Shown here in pieces: positions 46,322 through 54,892 of a stretch of 64,000 bases of DNA. Source of the stretch: Myotis daubentonii (lineage: Eukaryota > Chordata > Mammalia > Chiroptera > Vespertilionidae); contig NC_081861.1 in the NCBI RefSeq assembly GCF_963259705.1, forward strand, positions 71,529,623 through 71,593,622, in the 5' to 3' direction. The first letter of the stretch is position 1; each line of letters starts with the position of its first letter. Both the position numbers and the translations under genes were made by a program. Under the pieces are notes generated by a model, which was not told the DNA's origin, did no database searches, and saw only the letters and a list, made by a program, of their open reading frames with translations.

Positions 46322-46584
46322 ATTGTATATTTCTTTTTTTAAAATAATTTTTATTTCTTGAAGTATTACAAAGAGTATTACATATGTCTCCTTTTCTCCC
46401 CCCCTTGACATTCCCCCGGCCCCTACCCCCTAGTGTCTTGTGTCCATTGGTTATTCTTATATGCATGCATATATGTCCTTCAGTTGATTTCTTAACTCCC
46501 CCGCAACCCTCCCCAGGCTTTCCACTGTAGTTTGACAGTCTGTTCAATGCTGCTCTGCCTCTGCATCTACCCCTGTTCATCAGT

Positions 46585-46740
46585 CTATACTGGTCCCCAT
46601 TATCTGTCCCAACCTCACTGGAGCCGTCCCAACCTCACCAGGGCCGTTTCGACCTCACCGGAGCTGTCCCGACCTCACCGGGGCTGTATCGGCCTCAGCG
46701 GGGCTGTCCCGACCTCACTGGTGCTGTCCCAGCCTCACCG
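46585..46740 (-). repeat. VNTR of the composite element
   Basis: About seven units of roughly 21 bp (GACCTCACCGGGGCTGTCCC on the plus strand) are present with small changes. Two further units of the same sequence occur at 48808-48850 in a separate copy. The VNTR is joined on its left to GACAGATAATGGGGACC-type sequence (complement) and then the L1 3' UTR. Confidence 0.9.
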
Positions 46741-47028
46741 AGGAAACACAAAGTTTGGCACTCTGTCCCCTGCCAGGCGGCTCCCCACCAGACAAAATCT
46801 CCAGGTGTTCCTGGTGGCTGAACATCCAGCATGCCTGCTTGAACTTTGCCCTCCACCAAGTGCACAGACTGCCCGTCTGCCGTCCCCCAGCATCCCACGT
46901 GAGACTGGAACTGGTGGGCATGCTTGTGCACCTGCTGGTTCAGTGGTTCCACATCGCCGGCCCAGCTGGGCCTGGCCCCGGCCTGCCCCGAACCCGACTC
47001 CGCCCCCCGAGTGCGTCCCTCACAATGC

Positions 47029-47206
47029 GAGGAGCCAAAATCCGCAGCCTGCTGGCTTGGGCTCTGTACTTCGTGCCCCTGCACATCCTACTCAGTCTCA
47101 ATGCTCTTCTTTCTATGTGAGGAGTTGAAATCTGTAGTTTGTTGGGTTGGGCTCTGTACTTGGTGTCTCTGCACATCCTACTCAGTCTCAATGTTCTTCT
47201 TTCTTT
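47029..47206 (-). repeat. 90-bp tandem duplication in the composite
   Basis: GAGGAGCCAAAATCCGCAGC (47029) and GAGGAGTTGAAATCTGTAG (47119) start two 90-bp units that share GCACATCCTACTCAGTCTCA. Confidence 0.9.
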
Positions 47207-47374
47207 CCTTCCAGTTGTAGAGCTTCCACTGGGCCAGCTTTCCCATGGTTCCGTATGATAGCTGTTTGTCCTATAGTTGGTAGTTTCAATGTTGTTGTGG
47301 GAGGCAGCACGCACAGGTCTCTTCCTTACGCCGCCATCTTGGTTCTCCTGGGTCTGCTTCTTGAGTGTGTCTCC

Positions 47375-47960
47375 CATGGGTGTGAGGAGTTGAAGTCTGC
47401 AATTTGTTGGGTTAGGCTGCAAAAGTGCAGGTGGGTTTTTTTGTGCCCCTGGCACAGCTTGGATGGGGATGTAAATTGATTAGGGCTGGGTCTCAGGGAG
47501 TCGCCAGGGCGGAGCAAACAGCAATGGCAGTGTCTCCGTGGCCCCTCGCCTCTCAGGGACACCGGGGTTTCGCTTACCCCAGTGCCGGCGAGCAGCTGCG
47601 AGCCAGAGCCTCCCTCGCTTTCTGACAGCTGCAAGGCTGTGCGGCCTCTCCCCATAGGGTCTGTTGCCTCATGATCCCGCCCGAACCAGCTCAGTGGATT
47701 CGAGAGTTTGTAAAAGCGCAGGCGTTTTCTCTTGTGCCTCTGGCACAGCCTGGATGGGAATGTAAATTGAGTAGGGTGGGGTCTCAGGGAGTCGCCAGGG
47801 CGGAGCAAACAGCAATGGCAGTGTCTCCGTGGCCCCTCGCCTCTCAGGGACACCGGGGTTTCGCTTACCCCAGTGCCGGCGAGCAGCTGCGAGCCAGAGC
47901 CTCCCTTGCTTTCCAACCACTGCAAGGCTGTCCTGCCTCTCCCTGTGGGGTCTGGGGCCT
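47375..47960 (-). repeat. Two 291-bp tandem monomers in the composite's 5' region
   Basis: TCTCAGGGAGTCGCCAGGGC occurs at 47491 and 47782, exactly 291 bp apart; about 130 bp downstream of each is nearly identical. The sequence is related to the 5' UTR of the HAL1 copies (compare about 5050 and about 51330: GGGCGGAGCAAACAG-like and GTTATGGCTGCTCTC-like runs). Tandem promoter monomers are known from rodent L1 5' UTRs; the regulatory role here is inference. Confidence 0.88.
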
Positions 47961-48380
47961 CAGAGACCCGCCCCGAGCAAGCCCAGAGGATTGAGGGTTC
48001 GTAACTGCTTCTGATGGGAAAAAAACACGCATCCAGTTGCAGCCCGCCTGGCGTGTGACTGTGTACCTCTGTTTTTGGCGCCTCTGTAGCTCCTACTCAG
48101 TCCCACTGCTCTTCTTTATTTCCTTCCCATTGTAGAACTCCCACTGGGCCAACTTCATCATGGTTCTGAATGGTGATGGTTGGCTTATAGTTGGTAGTTT
48201 CAATGATGTTGTGGGAGGCAGCATGCACAGGTCTACTCCCTACACCATAATCTTGGTTCCTCCAATTGTATATTGCTTAAAATATTATGTGAAAATAAAC
48301 ACCATACTAATGCATATTTATGTACTCAAACTTTATATATTTAGATACTACAAGTCCAATAATTAATAATTATATACTAA

Positions 48381-49657
48381 CTAGAAGCCCTGTGCACAAA
48401 AATTTGTGCACTCGGCAGGGAGGGAGGTCCCTCAGCCCGGCCTGTGCCCTCTCGCAGTCTGGGACCCCTTGGGAGATAACAACCTGCTGGCTTAGGCCTG
48501 CTCCCGGGTGGCAGAGGGCAGGCCCAATCCCTAAGTGCAGCCCCTGGTCGGGCTCAGAGCAGGGCTGATTGGGGAGTTGGGGCACCACCCCCGGTCATGC
48601 ACAGAGCAGGGTGGATTGGGAGGTTGCGATGCCACCCTCAGTCACTCTCAGGGTAGGGCTGATTGGGGGGTTGGGGCACCACCCCCTGTCACACTCAAGG
48701 CAGGGTCGATGGGTAGGTTGCGGCGCCACCCCCTGTCACGCACAGAGCAGGGCGGATCAGGGGGTTGGGGTGTCACCCTCTATCACCCACAAAGCAGGGC
48801 CGATAAGGGGGTGAGGTTGGGATGGCTCCAGTGAGGTTGGGACAGATAATGGGGACCAGTATAGACTGATGAACAGGAGTAGATGCAGGGCTGGAGTCAG
48901 AGCTAAAGCTGGCCCAGAATAAAAAAAAAAAAGAAAGAAAAAAAGGAGCAGTTGCGAGCTTCAGTCACCCGCCAGCCTGAAAACAGCCCTCAGCCCCTCA
49001 CCCAGACTGGCCAGGCACCCCAGTGGGGACCCCCACCCTGATCCAGGACACCCTTCAGGGCAAACCAGCCAGCCCCCACCCATGAACCAGGCCTCTATCC
49101 TATATAGTAAAAGGATAATATGCCTCCCAGCACCGGGATCATTGGAGCTGAGAGGCCTCCCGGCACCGGGATCAGTGTGACAGGGGCCAGCGCCCAAACT
49201 CCCTGATCGCCCTGCGGCTCTGTGTGTGACAGGGGGTGGGGCCACAACCTCCCTATCCGCCCTGCTCTGTTCGTGACAGGGGAAGGCGCCCCAACCCCCT
49301 GATCAGCCCTGCTCTGTGTGTGATGGGAAGGTATCTGGTTTGTTTGTGTTCTATAATCGAAACACTGTATCAACTCCAGCTCTGAGATCCCGGCTCGCTG
49401 AAAGTATGTTTCTGGGGTTTTGTTTAGCTTCTATATTTGTAACTATGTTTCAAACTGCCAGCTCAGAGGCCAGCAAGGCAGGCGGGGAACGTTGGTTTCC
49501 TCCGTCACTGAAGCAAGCAAGCCTCATGTTAGTTTCAAGCTGCCTGGCTTCCGGCCGCCATCTTGGTTGGCAGTTAATTTGCATATCACCCTGATTAACC
49601 AATGGGAAGGGTAGCGGATGTACGCTAATTACCATGTTTCTCTTTTATTAGATAGGA
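48381..49657 (-). mobile_element. HeliBat Helitron block, composite, about 1.28 kb
   Basis: Outer ends are those of one minus-strand Helitron: left CTAGAAGCCCTGTGCAC with hairpin GTGCACAAAAATTTGTGCAC, right (minus) TCCTATCTAATAAAAGAG. Inside, at about 49092, a plus-strand junction CAGGCCTCTA|TCCTATATAGTAAAAG shows a Helitron 3' end joined to another 5' end in the opposite orientation. A short L1-tailed insert lies at 48808-48935. Degenerate 60-bp units (GGGGTTGGGGCACCACCCCC) fill 48545-48810, with related units in inverted form at 49180-49320. Confidence 0.75.
48808..48935 (+). mobile_element. Truncated copy of the VNTR composite, with A-tail
   Basis: It contains two VNTR units, then GACAGATAATGGGGACCAGT and ATAGACTGATGAACAGG as in the composite, then a different 3' end (GGGCTGGAGTCAGAGC) and an A-rich tail (48918-48945). 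It shows that the VNTR family is present in more than one copy and has at least two 3' ends. No target duplication was identified. Confidence 0.65.
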
Positions 49658-50207
49658 TAACAAATTTTAAGGGCAATATCTATGTTAGCTTCAATTAATA
49701 TATTAAAAAAACAAAATGTTGCTCCATTTCACACCTCTACATATGAATGAAATTTTCTAACTTGTAAGTAGAATAGTATTCATAGTTCTGATATAAGCAC
49801 CATTCCAAAAACAATAAGGATAAACTGGTAATATCACTATTCCTTTTTTTTTTATTTTATTTTTTTTTTAATCTTTATTGTTCAGATTATTACATTTGTT
49901 CCTCTTTCCCCCCCCCATAACTCCCCTCCTCTCAGTTCCCGCCCCACCCTCCGCCCTCACTCCCCACCCACTGTCCTCATCCATAGGTGCACGATTTTTG
50001 TCCAGTCTCTTCCCAAATCTACCACACCCCTTTCCCCCCCAAGAATAGTCAGTCCATTCCCTTTCTATGTTCCTGATTCTATTATAATCACCAGTTCATT
50101 CTGTTCATCAGATTATTTATTCACTTGATTCTTAGATTCACTTGTTGATAGATGCATATTTGTTGTTCATAATTTGTATCTTTACCTTTTTCTTCTTCTT
50201 CCTCTTC

Positions 50208-51098
50208 TTAAAGGATACCTTTCAGCATTTCATATAATCCTGGTTTGGTGGTGATGAACTCCTTTAGCTTTTCCTTATCTGTGAAGCTCTTTATCTGACC
50301 TTCAATTCTGAATGATAGCTTTGCTGGATAAAGTAATCGTGGTTGTAGGTTCTTGGTATTCATCACTTTGAATATTTCTTGCCATTCCCTCCGGGCCTGC
50401 AAAGTTTCTGTTGAGAAATCAGCTGACAGTCGTACGGGTATTCCCTTGTAGGTAACTGGGTTTCTTTCTCTTGCTGCTTTTAAGATTCTCTCTTTGTCTT
50501 TTGCTCTTGGCATTTTAATTATGATGTGTCTTGGTGTGGTCCTCTTTGGATTCCTTTTGTTTGGAGTTCTCCGCGCTTCTTGGACCTGTAAGTCCATTTC
50601 TTTCACCAGGTGGGGGAAGTTTTCTGTCATTATTTCTTCAAATAGGTTTTCAATATCTTGCTCTCTCTCATCTTCTGGCACCCCTATAATTCTGATGTTG
50701 GTACGCTTGAAGCTGTCCCAGAGGCTCCTTACACTATCCTCGCATTTTTGGATTCTTTTTTCATTTTGCTTTTCCCATTGGGTGTTTTTTGCTTCCTCGC
50801 ATTTCAAATCATTGACTTGATTCTTGCGCTCCTCTGGTCTGCTGTCGGGAGTCTGTATAATATTCGTTATTTCAGTCCGTGTATGCTTAATTTCTAGTTG
50901 GTTCCCCAATATAACATCGAGGGTCTCATTAGATTTCTTGAGGATCTCACAACATTTATCGGCGGTCTCACCAGTCTTTTCGAGGGCCTTACTAAGTTTA
51001 TCGGCAGCTTCTAGACAGTTCTTAAGAGACCTTAAAAGTGTGGTTCTGAACTCAATATCCTCCATTGACAGTTTTGTCCTGTTTCTTTGTCTCCGCAT
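50208..51098 (-). CDS. HAL1 ORF1p, 296 aa, intact
   Basis: This is an L1-type ORF1 protein, an RNA-binding, trimerising nucleic-acid chaperone expected to act in the retrotransposon RNP. The start MRRQRNR is shared with the older HAL1 copy and with other L1 ORF1s. Residues about 12-130 are heptad-rich coiled coil, including two 14-residue repeats (EAADKLSKALEKTG at 30-43 and ETADKCCEILKKSN at 44-57). The RRM-like domain starts near 133 (TNIRIIGVPEDEREQDIENL). The C-terminal domain follows from about 190 (TTPRHIIIKMPRAKDKERIL; ARREWQEIFKVMNTKNLQPR). There is no stop or frameshift and the end (EMLKGIL) is normal. It has no RT, so mobility would need L1 ORF2p. Whether it is expressed is unknown. 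Confidence 0.92.
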   Translation of the reverse strand: MRRQRNRTKLSMEDIEFRTTLLRSLKNCLEAADKLSKALEKTGETADKCCEILKKSNETLDVILGNQLEIKHTRTEITNIIQTPDSRPEERKNQVNDLKCEEAKNTQWEKQNEKRIQKCEDSVRSLWDSFKRTNIRIIGVPEDEREQDIENLFEEIMTENFPHLVKEMDLQVQEARRTPNKRNPKRTTPRHIIIKMPRAKDKERILKAARERNPVTYKGIPVRLSADFSTETLQARREWQEIFKVMNTKNLQPRLLYPAKLSFRIEGQIKSFTDKEKLKEFITTKPGLYEMLKGIL

Positions 51099-51810
51099 TT
51101 TTTATGCTTTCTTGGTACACCCCCTAGTGGTCTTTGTCTGCAGTCTTGTTGCCTTTAAGCCTTGATTGATGTTGGCAATACCGGGGGTGAGTTGACCTCC
51201 AGGCTAACTGGCTATGAGAGTCCGCTGGGTCTGCAGTGGGAGGGCTTCTGTGCTGGATCTCTAAGGAGGTGCTAATCTAGCCTTTGCCTGAGGCTATCCG
51301 GCAAATGGTTCTGCGCAGGGCTTGGGCGGGGCGGGTCCCAGGGGATCTACAGGGCGGGCCGGAGCGAGCAGTTATGGCTGCTCTCAGTTCCTTCCCCAGG
51401 GGCTCTGCCTCTCAGAGTCCCAGCAATGGCTGCAAACCTCGGAGAGAAAGCTGCCTTCGAGTTCCGACCGAAGCCAGACAGTCCCGCTTCTCCCGTTTGA
51501 TTCTTGCTCCCCAGAGACTTGCCCGGATCTGGAGCTCAGAGTCTGAAACTCCCTCCCGATTGAAAACAACAACCGCGCCCTCCGCCACCAGCCCGCTCCG
51601 CGCGTGCACTCCGCACCTGAGTATTTCACTTCAGCACTGCGCCTCCTCTGAGTCTGGGTATGATATTCTCTTTCCTCCTAGTTGTAGAATTTCCACTCAG
51701 CCAGCCTTCCTGTGGTTTTGGATGATGTCCGTTCTGTCCTTTAGTTATATATCTGAAGTGGTTGTTCGAGGCAGCGATCTCCTGCGTTAACCTACGCCGC
51801 CATCTTGGTC
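51099..51810 (-). promoter_or_regulatory. HAL1 5' UTR/internal promoter region
   Basis: The 712-bp GC-rich leader of the young HAL1 opens with the AAGATGGCGGC (YY1-like) box. It contains CpG-rich runs (GGGCGGGGCGGG, about 51329-51340, an Sp1-like site). The function is inferred from position and family. Confidence 0.6.
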
Positions 51811-51824
51811 CACTATTCCTTTTT

Positions 51825-52890
51825 AATTTCAAAAAGATTTGCCCTTTTCAGAAGTTAGTAAAATTTATGACATCTATTATTCCAAAATATCTTTTCAAGG
51901 TTTCATTAAGATGTGCCTATTCCAATCACACAAGGATTGAATCTGAATACCTATATTGCAAAATTAAGATATCAGCATATTTTTAATGAATAATGCAATA
52001 ATCTCAGATCCTTAACTTTATTCAGTTCATTTTGGTATAATTTATCATGAAACATTCTTCTGAATAAAACCTTGATTATTACAGCAATATAAAACAGAGA
52101 AAAAATATCCAAACTAAATTCTGTTTACTAGAAATAACTTTGTTTCCTTTTAAAGGAATGCATGTGTTATGATTTTAAAATATCATAAATTATATTGTAG
52201 CTTGGGATGTGAGAAATTGAGGTTAATTGTTTTATAGATTTAGAGATTTTAGATACATTAAGAAGCTTCCCTTTTTTGGTGGTTTACTTCTTAACTGCAT
52301 TATACCTGATAAATCTGCAGGTTAATATTTATGAATAGCATGAGTCATAGGGATAACAGCTGCTCTTCATTTGTTTTCAGTTTATTTTCCAGTACTTAAT
52401 GATGCAATATTGATTATAAATTCTGATGCCAGTAAGATAAAAAATTTTATTTTGTAATAGAGTGAAGATATTTTGACATTTGAGAAATTATTTCAAATGT
52501 CTCTTCTGAGTGGAGGATATAAAACTTTATTGCAATATATGTGTACAGTAATTAATTTCAATTTTCAGTATATCTGAATATTGCTTTTACATAAACACAA
52601 AATATGGTAAATTGAAGAAAACAGTGTTTGTGAGTGTTATACTATGATAAAATTTTTGAAGTGATAATATCAGCTATCAAGTGCTAATCTTACAGGTTTT
52701 CCTTTGAAATATTTCTATATTATTCATTAATTTAAGCAATTTTTTAGCCTTGAACATTTCACTTATTTCACACATTCAACTGCAATAAAATTATGTGTTA
52801 TTTAGGACAATAATACATGCTTTTTCTACTAGAAACTTTGAATATAGGAAATCAATTTGTTCTTTTTATCATAGTAAGAATTTTTGAGAA
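51825..52890. other. AT-rich unique sequence
   Basis: No gene or recognisable repeat is seen. Confidence 0.5.
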
Positions 52891-52982
52891 AGCAACATCA
52901 GGGAAGATGGTAGAGTAGGAAGTGCAAAATCTGTGTCTCCCTTAGATAAAAATACACTGGCAAAAGCTGCAGTTTGGGGCTA
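52891..52982 (+). repeat. Old L1 5'-end-like fragment
   Basis: GGGAAGATGGTAGAGTAGGA, then TCTGTGTCTCCCTTAGAT, resembles the start of an old L1 5' UTR. It is cut by the Helitron that follows. Confidence 0.5.
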
Positions 52983-53407
52983 TCCTATCTAACAAAGAGG
53001 TAACATGCAAATTGACCATCACTCCAACACATAAGATGGCCACCCCCATGTGGACACAAGATGGCCACCACAAGATGGCCGGCAGGGGAAGGCAGTTGTG
53101 GGCAATCAGGCCTGTAGGGGAGGGCAGTTCAGGGGGACCAGGCCTGCAGGGGAGGGAAGTTGGGGGGACCAGGCCTGCAGGGGAGGGCAGTTAGGAGGGA
53201 CAAGACCTGTAGAGGAGGGCAGTTAGGCATCAATCAGGCTGGCAGGCAGGTGAGTGGTTGAGAGCCAGCAGTCCTGGATTGTGAGAGACCGTAATCGGTC
53301 AGTCAGACATCCCTCAAGGGGTCCCAGATTGGAGAGCGTGCAGGCTGGGCTGAGGGACACACACAACTCCCCCCCCCCAGTGCAAATTTCATGCACTGGG
53401 CCTCTAG
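52983..53407 (+). mobile_element. HeliBat-type Helitron
   Basis: It starts TCCTATCTAACAAAGAGG, has GACCATCACTCCAACA as in the element at 1-484, G-rich tandem units (53078-53230) and the end GCACTGGGCCTCTAG. No coding capacity. Confidence 0.9.
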
Positions 53408-53451
53408 TTAAAAATAAAGCTGCTGTTTTTTATATTGTAGCAAAATACACA

Positions 53452-54739
53452 TCTATCTAATATGAAAATTGGTCAGGACACCGTCACATAACAACCGATC
53501 AGCAGGCTGCATCACCGCACCCTGCTCAGGCAGCTGCAAGGCCCGGGGTATGTAGGATAGGACATGATAAGAGGTGATAAGAAAGGAGAGGGGGAGGAAG
53601 GCAGGCCTGCATGCAGATAGGCCAAGAGGAGAAACAGAAATACAGAAAGGGAACAAGAAAAAGACACAGGAAGGGAAAAGGGAAGGAAATGTGGTTCTGC
53701 ACACAGGATGGGGTTGAAATGGAAGGGGGGTAGAGCAGGTGTGCCTGCCAAGGGGCTGGCACAGGTGGCCCGGAGTACGGAGCTCCACCCAGACACGGGA
53801 GGAGGGAAGTGGACCCCAGCACGGGCCGTTGGTGGGGAGGCGTCCCCGGGTCCTGGGACAGAGGGGTAGAAGGTCCAAGGCCTTCCAAGCAGAGGTGATC
53901 CTGCTTCACAGCAGCAGCACCCAGACTGCGCAGGCCTTGGCCACCCTCACTGGGCTGGGTGCCCCTTGCTGGGAGGGGAGGCACAGCTTAGCTGGAACGG
54001 AGTTGGACACTGAAGAGGGTACCCCTTTCATCCCCAAGGACTGGACCCCAAAGACACTGGCCAGGGTTAGGTTGGTGACACGTTAAGTGTACTTTGTTGA
54101 CTAGAAGTTAGGGCATTCCGGTCAGGGAATGGGAGGAGGATGGCAGTGGGGAGGCAGCGAAGGTTTGGCTGGGGCTGGGCCCTTGGCTGGGGGTTAATGC
54201 CCCCTGAACGGAAGATTTAATATCAAAATGTGCTCAGGTGGGGCTGGGAAGAGGTCCCAGAGAGGAAACGGGAAGGTTTAAAAGAAGCCAGTGAACATGC
54301 TGGAGCGGGGGGGGGGGGCAGGGGGAGGTAATAATAGGGAAAGAGAGGAGGGAGGCAAGGTTCAGGCTCACAAGGGAAAGGTGAATGAGGGGAGGATGGG
54401 AGGAGTAAGAAGGAGACAGATATGGGGAATGAAGGGAGAGAAGGGAGGAGGGACGGAGGGAGAAGGGCTGTGTGAGGTTCAAAGGGAGGGAGGGAAAGAA
54501 AGCAGGAAAGAGAAGGATGCTAAAATGGTGTGAGGCCAGGAAAATAGTTAAATAAAAAAGAAGAAACAGAATGTGAGAGTGAGGGGAGTTTAAAAGGAGG
54601 AGTTAGTAAGAAAATTAAGTACAGGGTGATTTTTTAAAAATGTAGTCAGACATCCCCTGAGGGCTTCTGGACTATAAAAGGGTGCAGGCTTGGCTGAGCC
54701 ACCCCCCCCATGCATGAATTATGTGCACTGGGCCTCGAG
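53452..54739 (+). mobile_element. Helitron with non-family interior (candidate sequence capture), 1288 bp
   Basis: The 5' end is TCTATCTAATATGAAAATTGG; the 3' end carries the family block (CAGACATCCCCTGAGGG, GCAGGCTTGGCTGAGCC, then GCACTGGGCCTCGAG, CTAG having become CGAG). The flanking old L1 reads AAATACACA|TAACATAATATTTACC once it is removed, so the edges are exact. Bases about 53500-54640 do not resemble the other Helitrons here: they are purine-rich and GC-rich, with a 115-codon frame (53739-54086). HeliBats are known to capture host sequence; the source is not identified here. Confidence 0.75.
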
Positions 54740-54877
54740 TAACATAATATTTACCATTTTAACTACTTATACATGTACAATATAGCTGCATTAAATACAT
54801 TTACAATGTTGGATAACCATCTCCACTATCTCTATGCAAAATTTTCACCACTCCCAACAAAAACCTCCATATCCATT
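54740..54877 (+). repeat. Old L1-type fragment, host of the Helitron and the L1
   Basis: Together with 53408-53451 and 62690 onward this reads as one old sequence: TAGCAAAATACACA, TAACATAATATTTACC, AACCATCTCCACTATC, then CATTTCCACCCCATTGATAA. The wording is common in old mammalian L1 regions. Confidence 0.5.
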
Positions 54878-54892
54878 AAGAAATAACTCCCC

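Larger units (their letters stand above)
46336..48264 (-). mobile_element. SVA-like composite retroelement: HAL1-like 5' region, VNTR, L1 3' end
   Basis: ATTGTATATTTCTT (46322-46335) and ATTGTATATTGCTT (48265-48278; one mismatch) flank it as one insertion, with the A-tail at the left. Read on the minus strand: a 5' end (GGAACCAAGATTATGG, about 48258), two 291-bp monomers (about 47960-47370), an internal second 5'-end-like box (GAACCAAGATGGCGGCG, about 47344), a 90-bp duplication, about 280 bp of unplaced sequence, a VNTR with units near 21 bp (46585-46740), and the bat L1 3' UTR (46336-46580). No ORF1 or ORF2 is present, so it would need L1 proteins supplied in trans. Long frames in it are not conserved genes. 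Confidence 0.75.
49849..51810 (-). mobile_element. Young full-length HAL1-type element with intact ORF1
   Basis: A perfect 14-bp duplication CACTATTCCTTTTT (49835-49848 and 51811-51824) flanks it. The minus strand starts GACCAAGATGGCGGCGTAGG, with a GC-rich 5' UTR to 51099, a single ORF1 (51098-50208), then a 3' UTR with AATAAAG and a long A-tail. ORF2 is entirely absent. The 5' AAGATGGCGGC box is YY1-like. It inserted into unique AT-rich DNA. It is the same family as 3186-5554 but far better preserved, so it is considerably younger. Confidence 0.9.

Noticed and set aside
46532..47128. 198-codon plus-strand frame
   Set aside because: It crosses the L1 3' UTR, VNTR and monomer region on the strand opposite to the element, so it is not a gene.
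47326..47925. 199-codon minus-strand frame with an internal repeat
   Set aside because: The repeat is the 291-bp non-coding monomer of the composite (a multiple of three, so the frame stays open by chance). No protein family is recognised.
53739..54086. Possible captured coding exon (115 codons)
   Set aside because: The frame is open but composition-biased and matches no protein I recognise, so it is kept only as part of the capture finding, not as a CDS.
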